Below are positions 37,073 to 45,875 of a stretch of 64,000 nucleotides of DNA, piece after piece. The stretch's first letter is position 1, and the number at the start of each line of letters is the position of its first letter. Position numbers and translations under genes: made by a program. The stretch is from the NCBI RefSeq assembly GCF_002741075.1, contig NZ_CP016634.1, forward strand, positions 2,154,501 through 2,218,500, read 5' to 3'. Origin of the DNA: Pseudomonas putida (GTDB lineage Bacteria; Pseudomonadota; Gammaproteobacteria; Pseudomonadales; Pseudomonadaceae). A model generated the notes under the pieces. That model ran no database searches. It saw nothing but the letters and a program-made list of their open reading frames with translations, and was not told the origin of the DNA.

Positions 37073-38698
37073 ATGCAACTACGCAACCTGAAAATCGGCA
37101 TACGGGCAGCCAGCATGTTCGTCCTGTTGGGCGTTCTGGTGCTGGTCATGGGGCTGGTCTCTCTGTATGAGACACGGGAAATGGACCGTGCCACCGATGA
37201 GATCCGCGTCACCTGGATGCCGGCGATCATTTCCCTGGGCGATGTCAGCAGCGCCCTGGGCCGGGCACGCGCCCTGACCCTGCGCAGCGCCCTGGAAGAG
37301 CAGCCCTCGGCCCGCAAGGCTACCCTGGAGAAAATCAACGAGGTCAACCAGAGGCTGCAAGACAACCTCGACGCCTATGAGCGCACCATCGTCGCCGATG
37401 ACGACCGCGCACTGTTCAACACCTTCCTGCAGATGAGCGAGCGCTACCACAGCCTGCAGAAATCCATTCGCGACGCAGTGGCCGCCGAGCAGCTCGACGA
37501 GGCCCGCCGGTTGATCAACGGCCCCCTGGCCGAATACGCCGACAGCGTGATGAAAGCCCTGGCGGCGCTCATCGAATACAACGCCAAAGGTGCCGAGCAA
37601 GCGTCCCAACGCAGCAGCGCAGTGTTCGACGAAGCCTTCTCGCTGATCGTCGCTGCACTGGGGATGATTCTTGTGGCGCTGATCGCCATCGCCACCCTGC
37701 TCACCCGCAGTATCGTCCTGCCCCTGGCCGATGCCGTGGCCGTAGCCGAGCGCGTGGCCACCGGTGATTTGACCCAGGACATCCAGGTGATCGGTCGTGA
37801 CGAGCCCGCCCTGCTGCTGCGCGCGCTGAGCCGCATGCAACAGAGCCTGCGCGACACCATCCGCAAGATCGCCGCCTCCTCCGACCAGCTGGCCTCGGCC
37901 TCCGAAGAGCTGCACACCGTCACCGAGGACACCAGCCGTGGCCTGCATCAACAGAGCGCGGAGATCGACCAGGCCGCCACCGCGGTCAATCAGATGACCG
38001 CCGCCGTCGAAGAGGTCGCCAACAACGCCGTGAGCACCGCCGACGCGTCCAAAGGCGCCGATCAGACCACCCGCGATGGCCGCGACCAGGTCAACCAGGC
38101 CTTGGCGTCGATCCAGCACCTGGTCAACGACGTCACCGATACCTCAGGGGAAATCGAGCAGTTGGCCAACAATGCCAACGAGATCAGCCGCGTGCTGGAT
38201 GTGATCGGTGCGATCGCCGGGCAAACCAACCTGCTGGCACTGAACGCCGCCATCGAAGCGGCCCGGGCCGGCGAGGCCGGGCGTGGGTTTGCCGTGGTCG
38301 CCGATGAAGTGCGAGCCCTGGCCCACCGTACCCAGCAGTCGACGGCGGAAATCGAGCAGATGATCACAGGGATTCAGTCAGGCACCGAACGCGCGGTGAC
38401 AGCGATGCACACCAGCCAAGGTCGCGCCAACGGCACGCTGGAGGTGGCTCAGTCGGCAGGCCAGGCCCTGGAAGTGATCGCCGAGGCCATCACCTCGATC
38501 AACCAGCGCAACCTGGTGATCGCCAGTGCCTCGGAGCAGCAGGCCCAGGTGGCCCGTGAGGTAGATCGCAACCTGGTCAACATCCGCGACCTGGCCATGC
38601 AGACCTCGGCGGGCGCCAACCAGACCAGCGCGGCGGCGCAGGATCTGTCCCGGCTGGCAATAGACCTGAACGCGATGGTGGCGCAGTTCAAGATCTGA
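37073..38698 (+). CDS. Methyl-accepting chemotaxis protein, four-helix-bundle sensor
   Basis: A 541-residue chemoreceptor. TM1 is at residues ~12-32, a periplasmic helical sensor domain of ~155 residues (4HB_MCP size) follows, and TM2 is at ~190-212. HAMP covers ~213-265. The cytoplasmic signalling hairpin has the tip GQTNLLALNAAIEAARAGE and methylation-helix heptads. GGAG lies 8 bases before the start. The ligand is unknown; 4HB receptors in P. putida include ones for aromatic acids and for TCA intermediates. It carries no C-terminal CheR-binding pentapeptide (it ends in AQFKI). Confidence 0.92.
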   Translation: MQLRNLKIGIRAASMFVLLGVLVLVMGLVSLYETREMDRATDEIRVTWMPAIISLGDVSSALGRARALTLRSALEEQPSARKATLEKINEVNQRLQDNLDAYERTIVADDDRALFNTFLQMSERYHSLQKSIRDAVAAEQLDEARRLINGPLAEYADSVMKALAALIEYNAKGAEQASQRSSAVFDEAFSLIVAALGMILVALIAIATLLTRSIVLPLADAVAVAERVATGDLTQDIQVIGRDEPALLLRALSRMQQSLRDTIRKIAASSDQLASASEELHTVTEDTSRGLHQQSAEIDQAATAVNQMTAAVEEVANNAVSTADASKGADQTTRDGRDQVNQALASIQHLVNDVTDTSGEIEQLANNANEISRVLDVIGAIAGQTNLLALNAAIEAARAGEAGRGFAVVADEVRALAHRTQQSTAEIEQMITGIQSGTERAVTAMHTSQGRANGTLEVAQSAGQALEVIAEAITSINQRNLVIASASEQQAQVAREVDRNLVNIRDLAMQTSAGANQTSAAAQDLSRLAIDLNAMVAQFKI

Positions 38699-38749
38699 GC
38701 CTAGGAGCCGCCCCCACAGGCACAGCGATAGGTTTCAGAGCAACACAGA

Positions 38750-38777
38750 ACCTGTAGGAGCGGGTTTACCCGCGAAG
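38750..38777. repeat. REP element
   Basis: One well-conserved unit, CCTGTAGGAGCGGGTTTACC and then CGCG, directly after the chemoreceptor gene. Confidence 0.75.
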
Positions 38778-38787
38778 TAGACGCCAC

Positions 38788-38815
38788 GCACAGGCCCGTT
38801 AAAGCGGGCCTGTGC
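38788..38815. terminator. Bidirectional terminator hairpin
   Basis: A perfect 11-bp stem GCACAGGCCCG (38788-38798) / CGGGCCTGTGC (38805-38815) with loop TTAAAG, between the convergent chemoreceptor and NCS1 permease genes. No long T-run. Confidence 0.65.
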
Positions 38816-38822
38816 CGCGCTG

Positions 38823-40229
38823 TCAGTCATTGACACTCACCGCCCGGCCCACCTTGGCCGGGGACTTGCCCCGGGTCGCCAGGCAGTAGTACAGCGGGCA
38901 GGTCACCAGCAGGCCGAACAGCCACGACAGGTCCGCCCCTTCCACCAGGTTCGAGTACGGCCCGACATACAGCGACGTATTGGCGAACGGCAACTGCACC
39001 AGGATGCCGCAGGCGTAGGCGACGATCGCATGGTGGTTGAAGCGCCCATAGATGCCGCCATCGGCGCTGAAGATCGAGGCGATGTCGTATTGCCCCTGCT
39101 TGATCAGGTAGAAGTCGATCAGGTTGATCGACGCCCACGGCACCAGCACCAGCAGCAGCGCCAGGATCAGACCGATGAACTGGCCGATGAAGTCCGCCGA
39201 GGCGTTGAGCGCAACCATCCCGCACGCCACCAGGATCACCGAAGCCAGCACCACGCGCACCTTGACGCTGGGCGTCCATTGGGCGGCGAAGGTCTGGATG
39301 GCGGTGACGATCGACAGCACCGCGCCATACAGGTTAAGGGCGTTGTGGCTGATGATGTTGCACAGGAACAGCACCATCAGCACCGGGCCCAGCCAGCCGG
39401 TGGCTTGCTCGACCGCGGCCATGGCGTCGGTCCCTTCCGGCACGCACAGCACCGCCACCGCACCGAAGCTGAAGCACAAAATGGTGCCCAGGGTGGCGCC
39501 GAAGTAGGTCGCCCAGAACGGCCGGGCGATGCCCACTTCACGTGGCAGGTAGCGCGAGTAGTCGGAGGTGTACGGCGAGAAGCTGATCTGCCAGATCACC
39601 CCCAGCGAGACCGTGGCCACGAAACCTGAGAGGTTGAATGCGCCACGGCTGAAGAAGTCCACCGGCAGCGCCTGGCTGAACATCATGACAAAGCCCGCCA
39701 ACAGCGCCGAGCCCATGACCCAGGTGCCGATGCGATTGAGGGTATGGATGAAGCGATAGCCGATCACGCCGATGGCCGTGGCGCTCAGAGCACCGATGAC
39801 GATCGCCGTGGGCATCGGCACGCTCGGGGCGATGCCGTGGATCGACTTGCCCGCCAGGACGATGTTGGAAATGAAGAACCCGACGTAGATCAGCGCCGTG
39901 AAGAACACGATCAGCAGCGCGCCGTAACGGCCGAACTGACCACGGCTCTGGACCATCTGCGGAATGCCCAGCTGCGGTCCCTGCGCAGAGGCCAGGGCGA
40001 TGACGACACCGCCCAGCAGATGACCCAGCACGATGGCGACCAAGCCCCACAGCAAGTTCAGGTGAAACACCTGGATCACCATGGCGCCGGTGACGATGGG
40101 CAACGGTGCGATGTTGGTGCTGAACCAGAGGGTAAACAGGTCACGCGCCTTCCCATGGCGCTCGGCAGGCGGAACGTAATCGACCGTGTGATTTTCGACA
40201 AACTGGTGCTGCGATGACGATTGGGACAT
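38823..40229 (-). CDS. NCS1 family permease, copy 1 (operator-linked)
   Basis: A 468-residue 12-TM transporter of the nucleobase:cation symporter-1 family (CodB-like). The N-terminal signature TVDYVPPAERHGKARDLFTLWF is followed by NIAPLPIVTGA, AQGPQLGIPQMVQSRGQFG, SFSPYTSDYSRYLP and IDFYLIKQGQYDIASIF. Known members carry cytosine, hydantoins, allantoin, thiamine precursors or pyridine-type vitamins. An operator copy (40308-40320) lies about 80 bases upstream of its start, within a -35/-10 pair. It is divergent from the flavin-monooxygenase operon, so it is the likely uptake route for that pathway's substrate. A paralogue is encoded at 49286-50698. Confidence 0.88.
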   Translation of the reverse strand: MSQSSSQHQFVENHTVDYVPPAERHGKARDLFTLWFSTNIAPLPIVTGAMVIQVFHLNLLWGLVAIVLGHLLGGVVIALASAQGPQLGIPQMVQSRGQFGRYGALLIVFFTALIYVGFFISNIVLAGKSIHGIAPSVPMPTAIVIGALSATAIGVIGYRFIHTLNRIGTWVMGSALLAGFVMMFSQALPVDFFSRGAFNLSGFVATVSLGVIWQISFSPYTSDYSRYLPREVGIARPFWATYFGATLGTILCFSFGAVAVLCVPEGTDAMAAVEQATGWLGPVLMVLFLCNIISHNALNLYGAVLSIVTAIQTFAAQWTPSVKVRVVLASVILVACGMVALNASADFIGQFIGLILALLLVLVPWASINLIDFYLIKQGQYDIASIFSADGGIYGRFNHHAIVAYACGILVQLPFANTSLYVGPYSNLVEGADLSWLFGLLVTCPLYYCLATRGKSPAKVGRAVSVND

Positions 40230-40307
40230 GGTTTTCAGCTCGAAAGGGTCGTTTTTTATCTTTGTAGGAAACCGCTAGAGGGGCGGCCTCTCAGCTGCGC
40301 ACCATAT

Positions 40308-40320
40308 TATGGTATTCCAA
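40308..40320 (-). promoter_or_regulatory. GntR-type operator A (NCS1 permease promoter)
   Basis: The core is TGGAATACCA on the minus strand (40310-40319), a one-mismatch form of TGGTATACCA. It sits between TTGTCA (-35-like) and an AT-rich -10. A 24-base stretch around it (minus strand, about 40303-40326) is identical to the region upstream of the ABC importer at 52731-52754. Confidence 0.75.
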
Positions 40321-40472
40321 ACTTTTGACAACACTGTGCTGCGCTTTTTCAGCGCATCTGATCCGCTTTGCGCCCCATCCAGGCGCATGTCTTTCTCGAC
40401 CAACACCAATGATTACGGGGGTTCTACCGTTCATCGCCTGCGCGAGGCACGTGAAAATTCCACTTGCATTCC

Positions 40473-40491
40473 TGGTATTACGGTATACCAT
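40473..40491 (+). promoter_or_regulatory. GntR-type operator B (monooxygenase operon promoter)
   Basis: CGGTATACCA (40481-40490) followed by T, preceded by an extra half-site TGGTATTA at 40473-40480. GGTATACCATCAGA is shared with operator C. It overlaps the -10 region of a TTGCAT-N16-TACCAT promoter, 58 bases before the flavin reductase start. The rest of the 319-base divergent gap shows no gene. Confidence 0.8.
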
Positions 40492-40548
40492 CAGATACAT
40501 CAACGATAAAAACGCGGACCACCGCTGCCCTACCCCGAGGAACACGCC

Positions 40549-41034
40549 ATGATCGACGCAACCGTCTACAAGAACGTCCTGGGCTCCTTCCCGTCCGGCG
40601 TCACGGTCATCACCACCCTGGACGACGACGGCTCGATCGTCGGCCTTACCGCCAGCGCTTTTTCGTCCTTGTCCATGGACCCGCCGCTGGTGCTGTTCTG
40701 CCCCAACTACAGTTCCGACTCCTACCCTGTCCTGATCAAGCAGAAGCGCTTTGCCATTCATCTGCTGTCCGGCGAGCAACAGGCCGAAGCCTATGCCTTC
40801 GCCAAGAAAGGCAAGGACAAGGCCGCCGGTATCGAGTGGCGCCTGAGCGAGCTGGGCAACCCGCTGCTGGCCAATGCCACGGCGATCATCGAGTGCGAAC
40901 TGTGGCGTGAATACGAAGGCGGCGACCACGCGATCATGGTCGGCAAGGTGCACAACCTCATCGTCCCAGAAGAGGCGCCACGGCCGATGGTCTACTGCCG
41001 CGGCAAGATGGCCAGCCTGCCAGCCTTCGCCTGA
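40549..41034 (+). CDS. Flavin reductase, copy 1 (RutF/HpaC-like)
   Basis: A 161-residue flavin reductase domain protein: FPSGVTVITTLDDDG, GLTASAFSSLSMDPPLVLFC, then FAIHLLSGEQQ and CELWREYEGGDHAIMVGKV. It would use NAD(P)H to make reduced FMN for the monooxygenase encoded 93 bases downstream. GAGGAA lies upstream of the start. It is a close paralogue (same length, about 70% identical by eye) of the gene at 45382-45867. It is the first gene of the operon driven from operator B. Confidence 0.9.
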   Translation: MIDATVYKNVLGSFPSGVTVITTLDDDGSIVGLTASAFSSLSMDPPLVLFCPNYSSDSYPVLIKQKRFAIHLLSGEQQAEAYAFAKKGKDKAAGIEWRLSELGNPLLANATAIIECELWREYEGGDHAIMVGKVHNLIVPEEAPRPMVYCRGKMASLPAFA

Positions 41035-41127
41035 GGTCACCCTTTATATGACGGATGCCCAGGCGTGCGTCGAGACTCCTGACGCCTGCCCCGGCAGGCG
41101 CCCCTTCCAAGCTTCGAGGAAAACCCC

Positions 41128-42171
41128 ATGAAATTTTCGTTGTTCGTGCACATGGAACGTTGGGATGAACAGGTCAGCCACCGCCAGCTGTTCGAAGACC
41201 TCACCGAACTGACCCTGATGGCCGAGCGCGGCGGTTTCAGCACCGTGTGGATCGGCGAACACCACGCCATGGAGTACACCATCTCGCCAAGCCCGATGCC
41301 GCTGCTGGCCTACCTGGCCGCGCGCACCGAGACCATCCGCCTGGGCGCTGGCACCATCATCGCGCCATTCTGGAACCCCATCCGCGTGGCCGGCGAATGC
41401 GCCTTGCTCGATGTGATCAGCAATGGCCGCATGGAAGTGGGCCTGGCCCGTGGCGCCTACCAGTTCGAGTTCGACCGTATGGCCGGCGGCATGCCCGCCA
41501 CCGACGGCGGCAAGGCGCTGCGTGAAATGGTCCCGGCGATTCGCAAGTTGTGGGAAGGCGACTACGCCCACGACGGTGAGGTCTACAAGTTCCCGACCTC
41601 CACCAGCGTGCCCAAGCCGGTACAGAAAGGCATGCCACCGATGTGGATCGCGGCCCGCGACCCGGATTCGCATAACTTCGCGGTCAAGAACGGCTGCAAC
41701 GTCATGGTCACCCCGTTGATGAAGGGTGACGAAGAAGTGCTGGACCTGAAGAACAAGTTCCAGGCCGCCCTGGACAACAACCCCGAGGTGCCTCGCCCAC
41801 AACTGATGGTGCTGCGCCACACCCACGTGCACAGCCCCTCCGAGCCCGAGGGCTGGAAGATCGGCGCCCAGGCCATCTCGCGCTTCTACCGCACCTTCGA
41901 CGCCTGGTTCGGCAACAAGACCACCCCAGTCAACGGTTTCCTGGAGCCCAGCCCTGAGTCGAAGTTCGCCGACGTGCCGGCGTTCGCCCTGGAGAACATC
42001 CGCAAGAACACCATGATCGGCACGCCTGAGGAAATCATCCCGCGCATCAAGTACTACCAGTCACTTGGCGTCGACGAGTTCAGCTTCTGGTGCGACAACA
42101 GCCTGCCCCATGCCGAGAAGAAGAAGTCGCTGGAGCTGTTCATCAAGGAAGTGGTGCCCGCGTTCGCCTGA
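41128..42171 (+). CDS. Luciferase-like (LLM class) flavin-dependent monooxygenase
   Basis: A 347-residue TIM-barrel monooxygenase of the bacterial luciferase superfamily, which uses reduced FMN and oxygen. Visible elements are FEDLTELTLMAERGGFSTVWIGEHH, TIRLGAGTIIAPFWNPIRVAGE, then RMEVGLARGAYQFEFDRM. Near the C-terminus it has NTMIGTPEEIIPRIKYYQSLGVDEF. The size and pairing with flavin reductases resemble RutA (uracil ring opening), TgnB (trigonelline) and PyrA (pyridine). A strong terminator follows, so this is a two-gene operon. The substrate is not known; an N-heterocycle is my inference. Confidence 0.9.
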   Translation: MKFSLFVHMERWDEQVSHRQLFEDLTELTLMAERGGFSTVWIGEHHAMEYTISPSPMPLLAYLAARTETIRLGAGTIIAPFWNPIRVAGECALLDVISNGRMEVGLARGAYQFEFDRMAGGMPATDGGKALREMVPAIRKLWEGDYAHDGEVYKFPTSTSVPKPVQKGMPPMWIAARDPDSHNFAVKNGCNVMVTPLMKGDEEVLDLKNKFQAALDNNPEVPRPQLMVLRHTHVHSPSEPEGWKIGAQAISRFYRTFDAWFGNKTTPVNGFLEPSPESKFADVPAFALENIRKNTMIGTPEEIIPRIKYYQSLGVDEFSFWCDNSLPHAEKKKSLELFIKEVVPAFA

Positions 42172-42202
42172 ATTCCCTTTACCTGAAGTCTTTGCGGGTC
42201 CG

Positions 42203-42248
42203 GCCCGCTCCCGCGGACCTTGTGGCCCGCAGGAGCGGGCTTTTTTTT
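42203..42248 (+). terminator. Rho-independent terminator of the monooxygenase operon
   Basis: GCCCGCTCC (42203-42211) and GGAGCGGGC (42232-42240) form a 9-bp stem with a 20-base loop, followed by eight T. It separates the monooxygenase operon from the DUF1185 operon, which has its own operator. Confidence 0.88.
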
Positions 42249-42335
42249 AATGCCTCTCCCGCGCGCCTACAGGGGCATGCGCCTTTCATCCGCCGGCCAC
42301 ATAAATTTCAGGCAAGCTCTTGCACAACAGATATT

Positions 42336-42347
42336 ATGGTATACCAT
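42336..42347 (+). promoter_or_regulatory. GntR-type operator C (DUF1185 operon promoter)
   Basis: A perfect 12-bp palindrome ATGGTATACCAT, overlapping the -10 of a TTGCAC-N16-TACCAT promoter arranged like that of operator B. It is 39 bases upstream of the DUF1185 start. Confidence 0.85.
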
Positions 42348-42386
42348 CAGACAACAAGAGCTGATAACCCTCAACAGGAGCCACCC

Positions 42387-42983
42387 ATGAGTTTCGAAAT
42401 CCGCAAGATCGTCACCTACTCCGAAGAGACCCGCATCGAAGGCGGCAAGGCTACCGACAAGCCGGTGACCATGGTCGGCCTGGCCGTGGTGATCAAGAAC
42501 CCGTGGGCCGGTCGCGGTTTTGTCGAAGACCTCAAGCCCGAGATCCGCGCCAACTGCTCCGAGCTGGGTGCCCTGATGGTCGAGCGCCTGTGCGCAGCGA
42601 TCGGCGGCGCTGACAAGATCGAGGCCTATGGCAAGGCCGCCGTGGTCGGTGCTGACGGTGAGATCGAGCACGCCTCCGCCGTCATCCACACCCTGCGCTT
42701 TGGCAACCACTACCGCGAAGCCGTGCAGGCCAAGAGCTACCTGAGCTTCACCAACAAGCGTGGTGGCCCAGGTACCTCGATCCAGATCCCGATGATGCAG
42801 AAGGACGACGAAGGCCTGCGTTCGCACTACATCACCCTGGAAATGCAGATCGAAGACGCCCCGCGCGCCGACGAGATCGTCGTGGTCCTGGGCGCCGCCG
42901 ACGGTGGCCGCCTGCACCCGCGCATCGGTAACCGCTACATCGACCTGGAAGAACTGGCCGCCGAAAAGGCCAACGCTCAATAA
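42387..42983 (+). CDS. DUF1185 / 'amino acid synthesis' family protein
   Basis: A 198-residue protein of the PF06684 type. Visible segments are IRKIVTYSEETRIEGGKATD, VGLAVVIKNPWAGRGFVEDL, CSELGALMVERL, AYGKAAVVGADGEIEHASAV and VVLGAADGGRLHPRIGNRY. The family name comes from an old guess; no reaction is established that I know of. ACAGGAG precedes the start. It opens the operon that continues with a hydrolase, an aldehyde dehydrogenase and a flavin reductase, and carries a perfect operator upstream, so it is a dedicated component of this pathway. Its conserved GADGEIEHA and HTLRFGNHYR could form a catalytic or binding site. Confidence 0.85.
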   Translation: MSFEIRKIVTYSEETRIEGGKATDKPVTMVGLAVVIKNPWAGRGFVEDLKPEIRANCSELGALMVERLCAAIGGADKIEAYGKAAVVGADGEIEHASAVIHTLRFGNHYREAVQAKSYLSFTNKRGGPGTSIQIPMMQKDDEGLRSHYITLEMQIEDAPRADEIVVVLGAADGGRLHPRIGNRYIDLEELAAEKANAQ

Positions 42984-43054
42984 CAACAACCAGACGGGCC
43001 GGGGCGTTGCGTGCAAGCACTGCCGCCACGCCCGACCTTAAAGGAGCGCCCTCC

Positions 43055-43888
43055 ATGATTCAGCCTGTTGCTGAACGTACACCCGCCGGGACCAGCTACC
43101 TGAGCCTCGGTCAGGGCCAACCCGTGGTGCTGATCCACGGCGTGGGCCTAAATAAGGAAATGTGGGGCGGACAGTTCGTCGGCCTGGCCAGCGACTACCG
43201 CGTCATCGCCTACGACATGCTCGGCCACGGCCAAAGCCCGCGCCCTGACGCCGATACCGACCTTGCCGGCTACGCCGCACAGCTGGCCGAGCTGCTCGAC
43301 CACCTGCAGATCCCGCAGGCCACGGTCATCGGCTTCTCCATGGGCGGCCTGGTCGCCCGTGCCTTCGCCCTGCACTACCCTCGGCGCCTGGCGGCGCTGG
43401 TGGTGCTCAACAGCGTGTTCAACCGCAGCCCCGAGCAGAGCGCTGGCGTCATCGCCCGTGCCGCCCAGGCCGCCGAGCACGGCCCCGACGCCAATGCCGA
43501 AGCGGCACTGGCGCGCTGGTTCAGCCGCGAATACCAGGCCGCCAACCCGGCCCAGGTCGCGGCCATTCGTCAGACCCTGGCCGGCAACGACCCGCAGGGC
43601 TATCTGACCACCTATAAATTGTTCGCCACCCAAGACATGTACCGCGCCGATGATTTGGGCAGCATTCAGGTGCCGACGCTGATCGCCACCGGCGAGCACG
43701 ACCTGGGCTCGACCCCTGAGATGACCCGCCAGTTGGCGGCACGCATTCCAGGCGCGCGCAGTGTGGTGCTGGCCGAGCAACGCCACATGATGCCGGTCGA
43801 GGCGCCACGCGAAGTCAACAAGATGCTGCTGGACTTCCTGACGCACGCCCGCACCCTCACCGAATCCGCCAAGGGGATTGTTGCATGA
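43055..43888 (+). CDS. Alpha/beta hydrolase (PcaD/RutD-like)
   Basis: A 277-residue alpha/beta hydrolase. The oxyanion region is VVLIHGVGLNKEMWGGQF, the nucleophile Ser is in VIGFSMGGLVARAFA (about residue 98), the Asp in ATGEHDLGSTPEM and the His in EQRHMMPVEAP. The sequence style is that of 3-oxoadipate enol-lactonase and RutD. AAGGAG lies 9 bases before ATG 43055. The stop overlaps the aldehyde dehydrogenase start by 4 bases. A ring-opened amide, enol-lactone or carbamate is a likely substrate (inference). Confidence 0.88.
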   Translation: MIQPVAERTPAGTSYLSLGQGQPVVLIHGVGLNKEMWGGQFVGLASDYRVIAYDMLGHGQSPRPDADTDLAGYAAQLAELLDHLQIPQATVIGFSMGGLVARAFALHYPRRLAALVVLNSVFNRSPEQSAGVIARAAQAAEHGPDANAEAALARWFSREYQAANPAQVAAIRQTLAGNDPQGYLTTYKLFATQDMYRADDLGSIQVPTLIATGEHDLGSTPEMTRQLAARIPGARSVVLAEQRHMMPVEAPREVNKMLLDFLTHARTLTESAKGIVA

Positions 43889-45366
43889 CCCTCGTACGTT
43901 TCCAGATGTGCATCGACGGCCAATGGTGCGATGCACAGAGCGGCAAGACCTTCGACAGCCTCGACCCGGCCACCGCCAAGGCCTGGGCGCAACTGCCAGA
44001 CGCCGATGAAGCCGATGTGGAGCTGGCCGTGCAGGCCGCCCAGCGCGCCTTCGACAGCAAGGCCTGGCGTGGCCTGACCGCCACCGCGCGAGGCAAGCTG
44101 CTGCGTCGGCTGGGCGACCTGATCGCCGAGAACAAAGAGCACCTGGCGCAGCTGGAAAGCCGCGACAACGGCAAGCTGATCCGCGAGACCCGCGGCCAGG
44201 TCGGCTATCTGCCGGAGTTCTTCCACTACACCGCAGGGCTTGCGGACAAGCTCGAAGGCGGCACACTGCCCCTGGACAAGCCTGACCTGTTCGCCTACAC
44301 CGTGCACGAGCCGATCGGCGTGGTGGCTGGGATCATCCCCTGGAACAGCCCGCTGTACCTGACCGCCATCAAGCTCGCCCCCGCCCTGGCGGCTGGCAAC
44401 ACCATCGTGCTCAAGCCTTCCGAGCACGCCTCGGCGACCATTCTGGAACTGGCCCGGCTGGCCCATGAGGCTGGCTTCCCGGCAGGCGTGGTCAACGTGG
44501 TGACCGGCTTCGGCCCGAGCACCGGTGCAGCGCTCACCCGCCACCCGCTGGTGCGCAAGATCGCCTTCACCGGTGGTGCCGCCACAGCCCGCCATGTGGT
44601 GCGCAGCAGCGCCGAGAACTTCGCCAAGCTTTCTCTGGAGCTGGGCGGCAAATCGCCGAACATCATCTTCGCCGATGCCGACCTGGACAGCGCCATCAAT
44701 GGCGCCGTGGCCGGCATCTATGCCGCCTCCGGCCAGAGCTGCGTGGCAGGCTCCCGCCTGCTGGTACAGGACGAGATCTTCGACGAGTTCGTCTCGCGCC
44801 TGGTCGAGCGCGCCAAGCGCATCCGCATCGGCAATCCGCAGGACGACGCCAGCGAAATGGGCCCGATGGCCACCGCTCAGCAACTGGCCGTGGTCGAAGG
44901 CCTGGTCGCCGCAGCCAAGGCCGAAGGTGCCAAGCTGCACCTGGGCGGCAAGCGTGCGCAGGTCGAGGGTGACGGCTGGTTCTACGAGCCGACCCTGTTC
45001 GAGTGCGACAGCAACTCGATGAAGATCATGCAAGAAGAAGTCTTCGGCCCGGTCGCGGCAGTCATCCGCTTCAAGACCGAAGAAGAAGCCCTGGCGATCG
45101 CCAACGACTCGCAGTTCGGCCTCGCTGCCGGTATCTGGACCCGCGATCTGGGCCGCGCCCACCGCCTGGCCCGTGACGTACGCTCGGGGATCATCTGGGT
45201 CAATACCTACCGCGCGGTCTCGGCCATGGCGCCGATCGGCGGCTTCAAGAACAGCGGCTACGGCCGCGAGAGCGGCATCGACTCGGTGCTCGCCTATACC
45301 GAGCTGAAGACGGTGTGGATCAACCTCTCCACCGCGCCAATGCCCGATCCGTTCGTGATGCGTTAA
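43885..45366 (+). CDS. Aldehyde dehydrogenase of the ring-opening cluster
   Basis: A 493-residue NAD(P)-dependent aldehyde dehydrogenase: GIIPWNSPLYLTAIKLAPAL, LKPSEHASATILELARL, the catalytic Glu in LELGGKSPNIIF, the catalytic Cys in ASGQSCVAGSRLL and EEVFGPVAAVIRF near the C-terminus. It is translationally coupled to the hydrolase by ATGA and precedes the second flavin reductase by 15 bases. It would oxidise an aldehyde or semialdehyde released after ring cleavage, the role played by TgnC/TgnE or PyrC in related pathways. Confidence 0.92.
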   Translation: MTLVRFQMCIDGQWCDAQSGKTFDSLDPATAKAWAQLPDADEADVELAVQAAQRAFDSKAWRGLTATARGKLLRRLGDLIAENKEHLAQLESRDNGKLIRETRGQVGYLPEFFHYTAGLADKLEGGTLPLDKPDLFAYTVHEPIGVVAGIIPWNSPLYLTAIKLAPALAAGNTIVLKPSEHASATILELARLAHEAGFPAGVVNVVTGFGPSTGAALTRHPLVRKIAFTGGAATARHVVRSSAENFAKLSLELGGKSPNIIFADADLDSAINGAVAGIYAASGQSCVAGSRLLVQDEIFDEFVSRLVERAKRIRIGNPQDDASEMGPMATAQQLAVVEGLVAAAKAEGAKLHLGGKRAQVEGDGWFYEPTLFECDSNSMKIMQEEVFGPVAAVIRFKTEEEALAIANDSQFGLAAGIWTRDLGRAHRLARDVRSGIIWVNTYRAVSAMAPIGGFKNSGYGRESGIDSVLAYTELKTVWINLSTAPMPDPFVMR

Positions 45367-45381
45367 CGAGGGAGCACCAAG

Positions 45382-45867
45382 ATGATCGAACCTGGCATCT
45401 ACAAAGACGTGATGGGCTCCTTCCCGTCCGGCGTCACGGTGGTCACCACCTTGGACGCCGAGGGGGGCATCGTCGGCATCACCGCCAGCGCCTTCAGTGC
45501 GCTGTCGATCGACCCGGCGCTGGTGCTGTTCTGCCCCAACTACGCCTCCGACACCTACCCGATCCTGCGTGACAGCAAGCAGTTCGCCATCCACTTGCTG
45601 TCCGCCGACCAGACCGCCGAGGCCTACGCCTTCGCCGGTAAAGGCAAGGACAAGGCCAAGGGCATCGACTGGCACCTGAGCGAGCTGGGCAATCCCTTGC
45701 TGGCCAAGGCCACGGCGATCATCGAGTGCGAACTGTGGCGCGAGTACGACGGCGGTGACCACGCGATCATCGTTGGCCAGGTGAAGAACCTGGTGCTGCC
45801 GGCCGAGCCGGTCACGCCAATGGTCTACCACAAGGGCAAGCTCGGCGCCTTGCCTTCACTGGGCTGA
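45382..45867 (+). CDS. Flavin reductase, copy 2 (RutF/HpaC-like)
   Basis: A 161-residue paralogue of the reductase at 40549-41034, with the same motifs (FPSGVTVVTTLDAEGG, GITASAFSALSIDPALVLFC, CELWREYDGGDHAIIVGQV). It is the last tightly spaced gene of the DUF1185 operon. Two reductases for one visible monooxygenase suggest either dosage or a different partner, for example a flavin-dependent step elsewhere. Both are under copies of the same operator. Confidence 0.9.
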   Translation: MIEPGIYKDVMGSFPSGVTVVTTLDAEGGIVGITASAFSALSIDPALVLFCPNYASDTYPILRDSKQFAIHLLSADQTAEAYAFAGKGKDKAKGIDWHLSELGNPLLAKATAIIECELWREYDGGDHAIIVGQVKNLVLPAEPVTPMVYHKGKLGALPSLG

Positions 45868-45875
45868 TGATCCGC

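Noticed and set aside
37073..38698. Naming the chemoreceptor PcaY (aromatic/hydroaromatic acid receptor) because quinate-type genes are in the window
   Set aside because: The sensor domain size fits a four-helix bundle, but I cannot match ligand residues and the gene is 10 kb from quiC.
43666..45831. A 2.2-kb minus-strand open frame opposite the hydrolase, aldehyde dehydrogenase and flavin reductase 2
   Set aside because: Shadow of three real plus-strand genes with matching families.
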